NCBI RefSeq assembly: GCF_001949145.1 | Contig: NW_019091657.1 | Span: 196,933-260,932 of the forward strand | DNA length: 64,000 bases | Reading direction: 5' to 3' | Source of the DNA: Acanthaster planci | Lineage: Eukaryota; Echinodermata; Asteroidea; Valvatida; Acanthasteridae | In this document: positions 1 through 10,840 of the stretch, piece after piece | How the letters are laid out: every line of letters starts with the position of its first letter | How positions within the stretch are numbered: the stretch's first letter is position 1 | Notes under the pieces: generated by a model | Database searches by the model: none | Told to the model about the DNA's origin: nothing | What the model saw: only the letters and a program-made list of their open reading frames with translations | Made by a program: the position numbers and the translations under genes

Positions 1-95
1 CTGATTAATAAGGTGTATGAATAAACGTACAGTTATTGGCGCAAATAGCCTGAGTTGCTAAAAGCGCCATTAAAACAAAACAACAAGAAGTTTGA
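1..95 (+). repeat. 3' end of a tRNA-derived SINE, cut by the window edge
   Basis: This stretch matches the tail of the SINE at 4905-5165: both carry ACAGTTATTGGCGCAAATAG, then CCTGAGT, then GCGCCATTAAAA and an A/C-rich tail of CAACAA type. Only the 3' part is present, because the window starts inside the element. The polarity is plus, with the tail at the right. Confidence 0.75.
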
Positions 96-1725
96 TTTAC
101 ACGTGTAAGCTAATCGAACGCACCTAGTTTGGGATATTTAAATTAGACCCTTAGTCAGTGTGTTTCGTGCAGCGCAGATCTACGCGTGCGTAACGTGCAG
201 GAGAATACGGGAGTGCGAGCGCGTAGCTTTTGAAATGCGCGTGCGATTAACTTTACGTTTATGTATATTCATTCTGAATAGCCAGTCAGCGTCATTTAAA
301 ATGTGCAATGTAGAGTTTCGTACAGTTTTATCTTGACTTCATTTTTCTTCCTTTTGCCCAAAGTGCGCGTGGCCCTGTTCACTTGACTTTTTAGTGCGTC
401 CATGCACATCAAGAAAATTCTCTGCACGTGCAAGCAATGGCTCGCGCGCACGTGTTTCCTATCTAGTTTTAATTCTTCCGATATCTATGGTAAATAATGA
501 ACCTTGCGAATTTTCTTGCGTACACTGTCAACGGAGTTTTCAAGAACTGGTTGAGGTTATTGTTCTTCGAAGAAAAACTGAATTCTGCACCCGAGGAATG
601 GATAAAGTTGGAAAGAATATTGGTTGAGGTGTGCGCAGCAGTTTCCGGAGATCGATGGTAGTTAAATCAAGTTTGGAAAAAGGAACAGCTTTTGATATGT
701 GTGTGAGGGTCTGGGGTTTCCCCTTGAAGAACATGACGTCATTAGTTAGGCACCTTATTTGAATGTGACCTTTGTGTAGCAAGGTGCTATTCGGTTGGTC
801 CACTAGTGGTAAAATAGGGTCGATATTTCGGTATTATTTCATATGTTGTTACTTTTCGTGTCATTCTGTGTAAATTCCAAGTATAAGTCACTAATACTAC
901 GTGGTTATTTAGGCCTGGTCATTTGTTACGGGTAATTTACTTGTCACCTTCATGGTCAGTGTAGTGATATTTGACGTGCCGGTATGCACCCTGTGAACTC
1001 AGTCGCGGGCTTCGGGGGTTGATTCGACCTAAACAAGACCATGCCGTTCTCTGCCGTCGTACCGTACTTAGGAATTCCATCAATGTGATTAATTGAGGGA
1101 CTTTGAGAGCCCCGATGTATGCCTGTGCTACATGTACATGTAACCGGTGAACAGCTTATTTGTGAGGCCTGAGGCCGGTGCTGTACATACCTGTACCAGT
1201 AGCTGTATTTTCATTCACTCATCTCAGCGTCAGGGTAAGAGACAAAATCTCTTTTTATTAGCAGGATGGTAATATTATTGTTGCTCTTTTTTAATTATGT
1301 CGGAACACATGACATGACATGTGGGGATAACTAGTGTCACTTTTTCTTGTTTCATACAGGTTTTTTTGTACACTACATTTTACTATTGCTGAAAAGCGTA
1401 ATCGCTATCACTCCGGATGAATGTTTTGACTTGAGCACCATCTATTGAATGCAATCAACGAATAAACCACTGGTCTAATCAACTGATGTAATCAACGTGT
1501 TGTGGTCCCAATTGTGATTCTTTGCTAAGTGTCTCCCCTGATCCTCCCTCGGGACGGACTCCCCCTTTGAAGCGATCCAAGGGTCAGACCACTACTTGTG
1601 AGAAGCACTTTCAGAAAATTTCTGCACGCCTTGTACTTTATAATGCTTGACTGTAGGCCTAGACGGGCCTAGTAAGAAATTTATGACAGTGTAACTAGCC
1701 TATCAGGCTTAGTATATGAGACTTC
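96..1725. other. no recognisable gene
   Basis: I see no coding stretch that resembles a known family. Short open frames on both strands lack splice support or protein-like composition. The last SULT exons, expected at about 181 and 113 bases on the minus strand, were looked for here and were not found. Confidence 0.5.
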
Positions 1726-1726
1726 A

Positions 1727-1850
1727 CTATCCGCTCCGAGCGGAACAAAAGAGGGTGAAGTTTTTTTAGTACCGCATAGGCGCGCGTTTATAATGGAGAT
1801 CAATGGCACGTTTGACGCGGAACGCTGAGTATGCGTAATGAATTTATTCC
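1727..1850 (+). repeat. dispersed repeat with a GCTCNGAGCGGAA palindrome
   Basis: The block contains CGCTCCGAGCGGAACAAAAG, GGCGCGCGTTTATAATGGAG and CGCGGAACGCTGAGTA. Similar blocks in the same order occur at 8377-8520, and parts occur near 3145-3300 and 50070-50225. It has no coding potential. I infer an old non-autonomous element, type unknown. Confidence 0.5.
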
Positions 1851-3330
1851 TTAAGTACGGTCTTTGGTAGTCTGCGCGCACACGCACAATGCGTGCAGAA
1901 CCCGCTTGGAAAACTTACCTTTTTTACGCTTGGGTGCACTTCAACTTAGGGCGGACAGCGAAGTTGGGACAGTCTGAAATGTTACTTATTGGCAAAAGTC
2001 GTTTCAAAAACGGAATGATTAATTTGTCGCTTATTTTTCCCTGGATTACACCGGAAAAATCTGCAAGAAAGCCATGATTTGTGTTTATTAGATATGTAGA
2101 TGCACTTAAACCATACTGGCGATTTCGCCACAATACTTTCCTTGGGGACCGTATCATATAGTTTGATTTTGCTATAGTAAGGTATTACTCTTTATTGGAC
2201 TAAAAACTTCAACAACGAAGTACAGACAGTGGGAGCTACAAACGAAATTGAATCTGGGATTTGTAAAAACCACAATTCAGTTCACGCTTAGCATTATATG
2301 TGGTATCCCGATTACACAGTTCGTTTTTTAGCTCATGCGTAAGGGAGCCCTACATATTATTTCTGTCGACCTGGTACGCTTGAGACGAAATAGATTTTTG
2401 AAGTCTTTATTTTGTGCTCAAAATTCCCTCTATAATGATTTGAGAATTTCCCTATTCCCTATAATGATTTGAGAAGGCTTTCTGAAGAAAGCAGTGAAAG
2501 TACCTGCTGAACCTTTGAGACAATGACATTTGTAGCCCAATTTTTTGCCACCATGGCCATTTATGCGCATGCTTGCATAAATATAATGTTTTAATGGGAA
2601 GGTTCCGTCGCAAAAGCAGCTGCCAAAAACGCTCCATAGTAATAGACCCAACTTGAGTCGAAGGAGACAAATTGATAGTAAACTTAAACCCCTCCACATT
2701 TTTTAACCCTAACCCCCTAGGGTGTATGTAAAATCGTATTGAAATTGGAGTATTTGGGAGTGTTAGGGCTAATAGCTTTGGAAAAGCTTGGATTCAATTC
2801 GTACGTTTGCGACTTGGTGGATCCGCCCTAACTTTTAGTTTGCAAATACATAATTTGCGTTGATATTTAAAATATCGGCACACTGCATCGTAGGATGAAC
2901 TACAAACAATCAGTGTATTTATGCACAGCTCTGTGGCAGAATTGGACCTGCAAAACAATCCGTCGTCAGTCTATACTCGAATTTAAGGCGTCATCTTTTC
3001 ACCCGGTGTTGTGTTACAGATTTGGAACAAAGCTATTCACAAAAATCAAATTTTAAAGCATGCCGGAAATAGAAAAATGTGGAACCGTTCCAGGAATATC
3101 CGTTGTATTGAACTACGATCTTAAATGTCAATGAGCTAGGTAGGTATTCGCCCCGAGCTGAAGTGCACCCCTTATCGGCCAAAAGAGAGACAGGTGGTTA
3201 CAAGCGGCTTCTTGCACGCGTTCTGCGTGCACGCAAAGACCATACATGTCGGAGTAAAATAGTTACGCGCACTCAGCGTACTCCGCGTCAAACACGCATA
3301 TACTTGCGGTGAGTACACAGACATATTATA
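1851..3330. other. non-coding stretch with a short tandem duplication and short repeats
   Basis: At 2422-2474 a block of about 29 bases containing CCCTATAATGATTTGAGAA is tandemly duplicated. At 2703-2772 a repeat bounded by CCCTAACCCCCTAGGGTGTA and TTAGGGCTAAT recurs at 48402-48473. At 3145-3300 lies part of the GCTCNGAGCGG-associated family. No gene is recognised. Confidence 0.5.
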
Positions 3331-3484
3331 CAAATATTGACTGCTTCGAGTGGTACAGTAAAACTAACTTCTCTCAGTGATCCATGGAGCATTCAGGAAA
3401 AAGCCCTCGGGAAAATAGAATGCTCCATGGATCACCGAGGGAGGCAAGTTTTACTGTATCGCGAGATAAAGCAGTCAATATTTG
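3331..3484. mobile_element. foldback (MITE-like) element
   Basis: The ends are inverted copies, CAAATATTGACTGC on the left and GCAGTCAATATTTG on the right. Inner arms are also inverted: GTGATCCATGGAGCATTC against GAATGCTCCATGGATCAC. There is no coding capacity. The flanking sequence to about 3640 is shared with 9088-9345, so the foldback is part of a larger repeat. Confidence 0.7.
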
Positions 3485-4680
3485 TTTTATAACACCTCCC
3501 AACAGATTCTGCAAAATTTAAGCTAAAAATCAATAATGAAACACCAAACTGGAATTTACATTCATCAAATTTAATTCAAGAATTCCAGGCGGGACAGCAA
3601 CGTTTGAATACATTCATTAACCGATGTTGTTCGCTATGAGCCGAAATACACTATGCTTCCGTTGTAAGGATATAGTTCTTCGGTTACTACGGGTAAGCCT
3701 GTAGGTCTTTTTCAGGATGAGGCTGCATGGTATAGCCTTTTTGAAGTGGTGGTATAAAAAAAGTAAAACTAGCAAGCGTCAAATGGCACAGAATCTGTGG
3801 GTAAGGTGTTATGAAAACGCATAGACCGCTAGTCGTGCGCGTATAACCGTGGTTTCGAAAAGTATGGGCAAACAATGGACGGAACGGTGAATGACAGCGC
3901 GTTCAGTGCACATTACGCGCAGCGCGCTTATATTGCCTGTATTTGTTTACATGTGCTTCCAAACACGTTTACTTTTTTCTTCGGTACTGCTATCTCTTCT
4001 TTTCAGCTGTTGCAACCGCATTGTTTTGAATCCCTATGGGCCAGATTAAGTAAATTTGTAAAGTTTTTTTTGCAATTAAAATATGGCTTCCTAGAATTTT
4101 ATGGCTGGAATTCTTTAACTGTGCGTAAATTCCCTGTACCAAAATTGAATGAACCTTTCCCATGAAATATGTAAATAAGGCAGAGGCATACGCATCACTA
4201 CCACTGGTTGGCAAAGTTGCTTAAATCTATGGCGTAACAATACAAATCTCCATGCGCGCTTAACCGTGAGCACATACACGCCGTTTCTGCTCTGTTATAG
4301 TTTGGCATGAGTGCTAAACTTAAAGGCAAGGAATTGTTACTTTCCAATCTCGGGGCACCAAAAAACTTTATTTGTTTTCAAGAAAGACGTGCTGAAATAT
4401 CGGACAAAGGCTGTGATATGGTTTTAATGACCTTCATCGTGCCAGGTTATGGTTAGAGCAGCTCTCCTACACTGACAATGGTGATGACGGCTGCGCTTGC
4501 CATCCAGCGGTAGAAGCACGTATGCGCCTGTCTGATTTGCATATTTCATGGGAAAAGTCCATTGGGTGAATTTGCCCATAGTTTTGATTTTGGTCGGGCG
4601 CCGCGCAGACCACCAATACCCCTGTAGTTTAGAATAGGACTTAACGGTCTACGCGTTTATATGTCGGTGGGTGAGTGCTA
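3485..4680. other. repeat flank, then non-coding DNA
   Basis: The first 150 bases (TTTGTTTTATAACACCTCCC and onward) are shared with 9200-9345. The rest shows no protein family or RNA gene that I recognise on either strand. Confidence 0.45.
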
Positions 4681-4844
4681 AAAAACAAGCCCACTTATGT
4701 TCCGCTCGGAGCGGATGCGGTATGCGGTAGTACCATGCAAAAATATCTCTTTCCGAGCATTTCTTGTTCTGATAAGAGCCGGAGGGTACTTAACGTTTAG
4801 GACATTTTGCACTGTCAGGAGACAATGCCAGTATGCTGTCCGAA

Positions 4845-4895
4845 ACACGAAAAAGAGTATACCGTCTGAAACACGAGACAGAGTATACTGTCCGA
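4845..4895 (+). repeat. 26-bp unit, about two tandem copies
   Basis: GTCCGAAACACGAAAAAGAG followed by TATAC is repeated next to itself with small changes (GTCTGAAACACGAGACAGAG). It sits immediately upstream of the SINE. Confidence 0.6.
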
Positions 4896-4904
4896 AGGGG
4901 GAAC

Positions 4905-5165
4905 GGGTTAGTGTAGTGGTTCTTTCCTCGCTTTGCACTAATGAGGCCCGGGTTCGAGTCCCGCCTTGGCCCAGGCTTTAGATGCATTTGGCTTCCAGTC
5001 CATGCTCGCTCTCGCAGGTTTTCTCCGGGTACTCTGGTTTACTCCTGCCTCTAAAACTGGACCTTTTTCCTAATTCCTTGATGTGATGCTGATAAATAAA
5101 TTGTATGTATAAACCTACAGTTATTGGCGCAAATAGCCTGAGTCGCTGAAGCGCCATTAAAAAAC
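4905..5165 (+). mobile_element. tRNA-derived SINE
   Basis: A polymerase III type head is visible: an A-box-like TTAGTGTAGTGG at about 4910 and a B box GGTTCGAGTCC at about 4950. A middle region follows, containing TCTCGCAGGTTTTCTCCGGG, then a tail ending GCGCCATTAAAAAACAACAA. The tail matches positions 1-95. The element lies in the intron 3' of SULT exon 5432-5338. The tRNA-like head lacks a convincing full cloverleaf, so I call it a SINE and not a tRNA gene. Confidence 0.75.
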
Positions 5166-5337
5166 AACAACAACATCCGTCCGAAAAGTTGAGTACACAG
5201 CTGTTCAGAATGAGATTGTCCCCCCCCGCCCCCTTCGTGGTTAAAACACTTGGCTTGTGTGCTATCCAATCCCATGATGCAATCAGAATGCAGAGGGGTT
5301 TGTTCTTACGTGAATCATTAATTAACAAAACTCTCAC

Positions 5338-5432
5338 CTTTTTCATGTCTTCGTATTTGATGAACAGAACGTTTGAATCGTGCCGCTTTTTCCACCAAAA
5401 CAAGTTGTGCTCGAACCAATCCCCACCACAAA
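5338..5432 (-). CDS. sulfotransferase (SULT-like), fourth visible coding exon
   Basis: This 95-bp exon encodes 31 residues plus two leading bases. Its start GGDWFEHNLFWWKKR and the end FIKYEDMKK match the SULT segment usually written GSW-DHVLGWW...-YEDMKK, which lies after the PAPS-binding region and helps form the dimer and PAPS contacts. The acceptor is a T-rich tract ending TATGTTAG; the donor is AAG|GTGAGAG. It starts in phase 1, as required by the donor of exon 7595-7844, and ends in phase 0. Vertebrate SULT genes have a 95-bp exon at exactly this place. The two following exons (in vertebrates about 181 and 113 bp) are not found in the remaining 5.3 kb and probably lie beyond the left edge. 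Confidence 0.9.
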
Positions 5433-7594
5433 CTAACATATAAACAAAACAAAAACAAAATGCGTTTCCAGTTGTGCGATGATTTCAACACATGAAATCG
5501 GCAACTACACAACTTGAAATATTAACTAATATTTACTGATTATAGAACTATTACAAGGATTGCACTATACGATAATTTAGTCGTTTCTCGTTTTCCCAAA
5601 TGGGTCATTTCATAAACTTAGGTCTACTACTTTCCAGTCCAGATGTGCTTGTAAATTGAAAATCCCCGCTGCATTATTTCTCCACGAGGGATTGTACAAA
5701 ACAAACTATATACACCTGCTAAATGCAAAAATCTATAATCTGAAGTCAGTTCTGAGAATAATTAATAGAATTAACGGGCATGGCCAGTTTTTTAGGGGGC
5801 AATACCTTTTCGAGCAGGCGGCAAAGCATTCGTTAGCCAAAAACTGAAAAACAGTAACTATTAACGATGAAAGGGCTCGTTCTGAAGCACGTTTAAGCAA
5901 ACTGTTAATTTTCATCCCCTTCTCCCTTTTCCTTTCTCTCGTTTCTTTTCTGCCCTCTTCTTTTATTTTTTCCCAAGGGGTTACCCTCACCGTCGGACGT
6001 CAGTAGTTGTAACAATCAAAATAGCAATAACTCCAACTTCGCCTATATTTTTTTAAATACATTTGTGAACTAATTACATTTTTGTTGATTCCATACACAG
6101 AACTCCTTCTCAGAGAGTTAAATTCTATTATTGGTCTTCCTGGCTATCTTAAAAGATTTGATAGGTGCATAATAAAAATTATGCATAGCACTTTATAAAG
6201 TGATGTCACTGTTCATTATCAACGCGTAACGGTATGATTCTCAAATACAGGTTTTCCCGGCCAATTTCGGAAAAGGCGCAGTTTAATTGTAAAACAAAAA
6301 TTCAATTTGGCCTGAATTTTGAAAACGACAGAAAACCTGGTTTCAGTTTCTCAAAACGGGCATTCAACTTCGTTTTGCATCCTTCAAACAAATATTTTCA
6401 ACCAATCGTAATATCTTTACGAACATGCGGAATATCTGGAATAACAGACAACTATTGATCATCGCCGCACCATTATTAGTTTTCATATTCGTAGCAGCTG
6501 GAAGTGTCCCGCACTGCGAAAGCGTGTCCGTTCACAAGAATATTACCATCTGATCCACCTCTCCTCAAAAAATCGGTCTTATCACTATACTCATAAACAT
6601 TCATAATATGCACAGTGAAAACCTTTTGGCATGGCATTTAATGAAGTCAGTTAGGCTTCATCACGCTCTCCACATTGTGGCGCCCATACTGCATCCTTTA
6701 CTGGGTTCATCCATTGCGTTCGCTAACTCGTGAAACGGCGTATGGAGTACCCCTTTTCTCATTTCCAATCGGCCCTTTTCTCTGCCGCCGACCCCATCAG
6801 TCTGCAACTTCTGACCACGAAAAAAGTTAGGAAAATATTCTTTCCAATTTCGTGGTAGAAAAACGGGATAGTGTGCATATTTCACACCGATTGGGCATTC
6901 GCAATTTGGCATTTTCCCCACATAGCTTGCAAGTGCACTAATGTAAAAAAAAAAAAAACCAGAAGGTACATGCACAGTGGCGAGATTATGTGACTTTAAT
7001 GGTCAAGATCATAATCATTCATCTTTCAAATAACTGAATTTCTCGTGATGCTCTATTTTTCAGCGACTGTTTTGAAATTATAAGTAATTGAACAAATACA
7101 AGTAATTTAAGTAGACAACGAGAAATTTGAAATCTCAGACCTACCGATCAGCTCCCTGAAATGCCGACACTATGTTATACTCAAACACACTTGCAGGAAG
7201 TTGTTGAATCGAAACGGTTGGAATGTGCTACCGGAATTGTCTGAGTATTTTGAGTATATTTTAGAGCGTTTTCGCCACTTGGCTCACGGTCTAAATTTGA
7301 AAGGGATGAACCAGATGTAGTTTCTGAAATTTGTTATAAACCGTTCGGGAACACTGCTTGGTTCTATTTCTGGATCAATTACAAAATTATAAGCATACCA
7401 TACATACTGAATTTTTAATGATTTTTCATCTATTTTCACTATCTCGTTCAGCATTTATGATCTACTTTCCATATCCAAGATTCTGCAGTCATCTAGAGCG
7501 GGGCAGAAAAGGGGCCATGCTTTTCCGAGCAATACTGGGATCAACAAAGCCGCAGGCCTCATTTCCCCCATCTCGCATGAGTGTCAATACTTAC
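5433..7594 (-). other. SULT intron 3 of the visible part
   Basis: This 2.2-kb intron has no coding region of its own. At 6246-6400 it holds a fragment of the TIR element described at 44705-45886, with ACAGGTTTTCCCGGCCAATT followed by the same AAAACGACAGAAAACCTGG core. The open frame at 6975-6661 on the minus strand has no recognised relative and I do not call it. Confidence 0.6.
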
Positions 7595-7844
7595 CATCCT
7601 TATTGATAAATCTTTCAAAGAATTTCTCCCAGCTGGGGTATGTCTGTAAGGTCGTGTCAAACTGGTGCATGTGGTAATAGGAGACTGCCACATCTTTTGG
7701 GTTGCGAGCTACATACACCACCTTCGGTTTTTTCTCAAAAATCTGTCTGGGAAGAAAAATGGGTGCTAGATGCGTCTTGATCTTTCTGGGTGTGTCGCAT
7801 GGCATCTTGGGCAAGAGCGAGTGCGTCGGTGGGATCAAACCGAC
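7595..7844 (-). CDS. sulfotransferase (SULT-like), third visible coding exon with catalytic His
   Basis: This 250-bp exon encodes residues 99-181 of the assembled protein. It carries PRKIKTHL with the catalytic His at residue 123, and VVYVARNPKDVAVSYYH, the 3'-phosphate binding segment, with Arg145 and Ser153. The spacings His-Arg (22) and Arg-Ser (8) equal those of human SULT1A1 (108, 130, 138). SULTs are cytosolic enzymes that move sulfate from PAPS to hydroxyl or amino groups of small molecules. Acceptor CTCAG|GTC (phase 0); donor GATG|GTAAGT (phase 1). In vertebrates this region is two exons (about 98 and 127 bp), so here they appear fused, with about 25 extra bases. No stop or frameshift is present. 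Confidence 0.93.
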
Positions 7845-7899
7845 CTGAGAAAAAAAAATGTAAAGCTCAAATACTACATTCAAACTACTTCATTTGACG

Positions 7900-8100
7900 T
7901 TATCCGCCCTGAGCAGAAACACTCCCTGATCGGTCGAAAAGAGCCACATTGGTTGGGGGTGTTCACTATGTTGGTAGGAATGCGCCCGCAACGCTTACGT
8001 TTCATAGTCGTTCTAGAAGCAGCAATGCGCAGTTAGTACCATTGAGCCTCCGTTACTTAGGAAACATTGCCCTCTTTTGGTCCAGCTCGGGGACGCGTGA
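7900..8100 (+). repeat. old dispersed repeat, copy 1 of 3
   Basis: The block runs GCCCTGAGCAGAAACACTCC, then GGTCGAAAAGAGCCACATTGG, GTTGGTAGGAATGCG and TTTGGTCCAGCTCGGGG. The same order of words occurs on the minus strand at 30385-30595 and on the plus strand at 62195-62375. It is non-coding in all copies and sits just upstream of SULT exon 7595-7844. Confidence 0.6.
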
Positions 8101-8103
8101 CGT

Positions 8104-8358
8104 CACTGTGAACCAGAAAGTGCAGTGCAAACGAATGGAGTGCGCGCGCGTGTTGGTTCACGCTCTGGTTCTCGCGCTATCGCCTTTTGCACACTAATTG
8201 TGCGCGTGACGTATTCACTTCGGTACTCTCTGGAGTACAGACGTGAATACGTCACGCGCAAAATAATGTTAAAAAGAGGTTTTAGTGCGAGAACCAGCGC
8301 GTGACCCAACACACGCGCGCGCTCCATTCGTTTGCACAACACTTTGTGATTCACAGTG
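8104..8358. mobile_element. foldback (MITE-like) element
   Basis: Two arms of roughly 110 bases are imperfect inverted copies. The left arm starts CACTGTGAACCAGAAAGTG and the right arm ends CACTTTGTGATTCACAGTG. Near the centre TGCGCGTGACGTATTCACT pairs with ACGTGAATACGTCACGCGCA. There is no coding capacity. It is directly followed by a GCTCAGAGCGGAA repeat. Confidence 0.75.
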
Positions 8359-8376
8359 GCCTCACATCGGTACTCT

Positions 8377-8520
8377 TTCCGCTCAGAGCGGAAACAAAAG
8401 AGCGCGTGTTTTTAATGAAACTGACCACAGACATAATAAACGCACGAACTCACCGCGTAGGCGCGCAAGTTCATGCGAGTTTGGAGCGGGGAACGCTGAG
8501 TACGCACAACAAATTTATGC
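8377..8520 (+). repeat. dispersed repeat with a GCTCNGAGCGGAA palindrome, second copy
   Basis: CCGCTCAGAGCGGAAACAAA is followed by GCGTAGGCGCGCAAG and GGGGAACGCTGAGTACGC, the same words and order as at 1727-1850. It is non-coding. Confidence 0.5.
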
Positions 8521-9087
8521 TGGAATGTATAATCTGCGAGTGTTTGTCGAACGCGAACAGAACCAAAGATTGTATAGCGCCGTGTTGAAAAACTTTAAGC
8601 ATTTTCGAAACTAGCGGGTTAGGCTTAGGCTGCATCCGAATCTCTTGTCTAGAGCCAAGTCTAGGTCTTCGCTCCATTGGAAATGTGTGGAGACGCGTAT
8701 AAAATAGACCTAGCTGTAGCTCTAGAAGCCCGTTTCGGACACGGCCTACATCTTCGGCTTCGCTGTTTCCAGCCATTTTCAAGCAGCATTCAAAACTGCA
8801 TGCAGACGCTCTGACGGGGACCAGAAAAACCGAAGACCAAGCCTAATCCATTCGTTTCGAAGTGCAGCTTTGTATCAGTCTATCTTTCTTTCGCCTGTGA
8901 GGGTGCACTTCCGCTCAGGGCGAATAATCTCCCATTGGAACCCCGATGGAAATAAGCCTGTGTAATTGGCTTTCTTGGGTTATCCTAGAATTAATCAACC
9001 GTATCATGTTTTCTTTGTGTACGGTTGTTTCTTGGTTGGTTGATTTCTGAATAAAATAATAATAATAATTGATCTCCATCACAATAT
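8521..9087. other. no recognisable gene
   Basis: This is non-coding DNA. Around 8870-8935 an inverted fragment of the GCTCNGAGCGG-associated repeat is visible. No RNA gene or protein family is seen. Confidence 0.45.
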
Positions 9088-9345
9088 CCAAATATTGGCT
9101 CCTTCGGGTAGTATAGTAAAACTCGCCTCCCGAGATGATTCATGAAGCATTCTATTTTCCTGAGGTAAATACTTTACAGCAAGATAAATGAGTCAATATT
9201 TGTTTTATAACACCTCCCCACAGATTCTGCAAGAGTTAAGCTAAAACTCAAGAATGAAACACCAAACTGGAATTTACATTCATCAAATTTAATTCAAGAA
9301 TCCCAAGCGGAACAGCAACCGTTTGAATACATTCATTAACCAATG
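9088..9345 (+). repeat. second copy of the repeat around the 3331-3484 foldback
   Basis: The run AGTCAATATTTGTTTTATAA, CACCTCC, AGATTCTGCAA and ACACCAAACTGGAATTTACA is shared with 3475-3640. The upstream foldback half is partly eroded in this copy. Confidence 0.65.
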
Positions 9346-9381
9346 TTGTACAATCCTTGTAAAAGACCAGCATCTCATCAA

Positions 9382-9536
9382 TACGGGCGATTCACAATAG
9401 TGCGCCTCCAAAAGTTTGCAACGCGTTGACCAATCACAAGGCACTGAATCTATCGACCCTTCCGACAGATTTTGGGCACTGTGATTGGTCAACGCGTTGC
9501 AAACTCTTGGAGGCGCACTATTGCGAAACACCCGTA
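9382..9536. mobile_element. MITE with about 60-bp inverted arms, TA ends (copy 1)
   Basis: The left end TACGGGCGATTCACAATAGT and the right end CGCAATAG...CCCGTA form inverted repeats. The arms include GTGCGCCTCCA and GTTTGCAACGCGTTG on the left and their complements on the right. The TA at each end may be the target duplication. A longer copy is at 35601-35861. It has no coding capacity. Confidence 0.8.
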
Positions 9537-9929
9537 CTTTAGATTCAGCAAACAGAGTTCAAGGAAAATTGTGGGAATTATATAACAGCTGGAAGATTAC
9601 TAAATGTTCATGCCTTCAAATCTTCCATCTGTTCAACTTAAATTAAAAATTCAAATCTCGTTTGAAGAAAATTGAAAAGACTCAGCTGTTCAGTTTATTC
9701 TGAACTGACTTACATGACTGCCAAATTACAGGACTCCTAGTTGTAGAAATTAATTATGCATCCATGGAAATGGAAAGTGCGATTGGATGTTGCATCAGCA
9801 TTAATGTTCACATTTGCAGCCACTGGTGATGAAGTATTCAAATTACCTTGGTGAACTGGTGAAATAGCTATGTCTCTCAAAATAAGGGATTCTTGAGATG
9901 CTGTCGACAATGAGGAAGATTGACCCTGT

Positions 9930-10800
9930 GTTTGGCTGGGTATTACGTATTAGGTTTCGTGTTCTCGCTGGTGTGGCTGTGATTCTTGATGCTTGTTTCT
10001 GAGTGATGGCCAGAAATGGTTATGATGTCTCTGGATTCGAAGCCAGCATTGTCAAGAATTGTAACGCTTGTAGCTCTGAAGCAATGGTTAGTATACAGCT
10101 TGTCACATTTTGCTTCCATGGAAATAACCTTGAGTTTGTTGGACAGATTGTTTCATTACAATGTCATGTGTATGAGCCGGGGCAAAAGTTGTCTTTCGGT
10201 CTTTGCCAAAGAGATTCCAGTTGGGATGCAACTTCTATGAGTACAGGAGAAATTTGTTCACAGCACAGCGGGGGTTCCCGAGTACTTCATAAATAAGACC
10301 TGCTTGGCTTTGTCGTCATTGATCCCATGTTATTTTGCGTCAGGTGATCACGTTCTGTAGTTGCGATAAACCGCAGCCCGTTGGAATCAGTATGCATTTT
10401 GAAGTCCGTCTTTTTCCTGTCTCTTACATTTTCCTTGCCTCGATTGCAGAAATAAATCATAATGTCTATGAACACCTCGTTCTGAAGACCATCTGATGTG
10501 GCGATATTCGTTTATACGTGAAGCATTTATTTTGTCCATGTCGTCTGAAGTAATGGAATTTTTATGTTCTACATACCCCTCTCCAATTTTTTCAAGTGAA
10601 CGAGTACCACTTTCAAGCACCTTTTGGATCGCTCAAATGCTTGATCCTTCACAATGTCGACTGGATTGCTTTGTTTTTGAAACGCTCCTTAAAGGGTTTC
10701 TGTCAAGTTACTTACATTTGAAGGACAATGAAACTCACCAGGACATTGTGGATTATCTCGAAGGAAAACTTGAAAAAAGGCATTAAGTCAACAAAGGACA
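9930..10800 (-). pseudogene. Crypton-like (DUF3504-type) tyrosine recombinase, broken
   Basis: Reading leftward on the minus strand and crossing frames, I see AFERSK, GYVEHKNSITSDDMDKI, VFIDIMIYFCNRGKENVRD, GLRFIATTERDHLTQN, NPRCAVNKFLLYS and a C-terminal HCFRATSVTILDNAGFESRD followed by ISGHHSETSIKN. This order fits the recombinase domain of Crypton elements and of the host proteins derived from them (ZMYM2/QRICH1/KIAA1958 family). The HxxR pair (HCFR, about 10076-10087) and the GHH motif are kept. The tyrosine usually found in SIxxY is His here, so the copy looks catalytically dead. Several frameshifts and stops are present. It lies in the large SULT intron on the SULT strand, next to a LINE fragment. 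Confidence 0.8.
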
Positions 10801-10840
10801 CTGAGTCATGGGAACGTTGAACATCAACATCACGGGAACT

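Noticed and set aside
2430-2699. Two overlapping minus-strand frames of 81 and 89 codons as a possible missing SULT exon
   Set aside because: Neither contains the expected FMRKG or GDWKNHF-type motifs, and splice phases do not fit.
4900-4980. A possible tRNA gene (A-box-like and B box sequences)
   Set aside because: The B box is perfect, but no full cloverleaf with paired acceptor and anticodon stems could be drawn, and the segment continues into a SINE body and tail shared with positions 1-95.
7584-7883. Treating the SULT-like frames as separate processed pseudogene pieces
   Set aside because: Each piece has its own acceptor and donor and the phases join correctly; a processed copy would lack introns.
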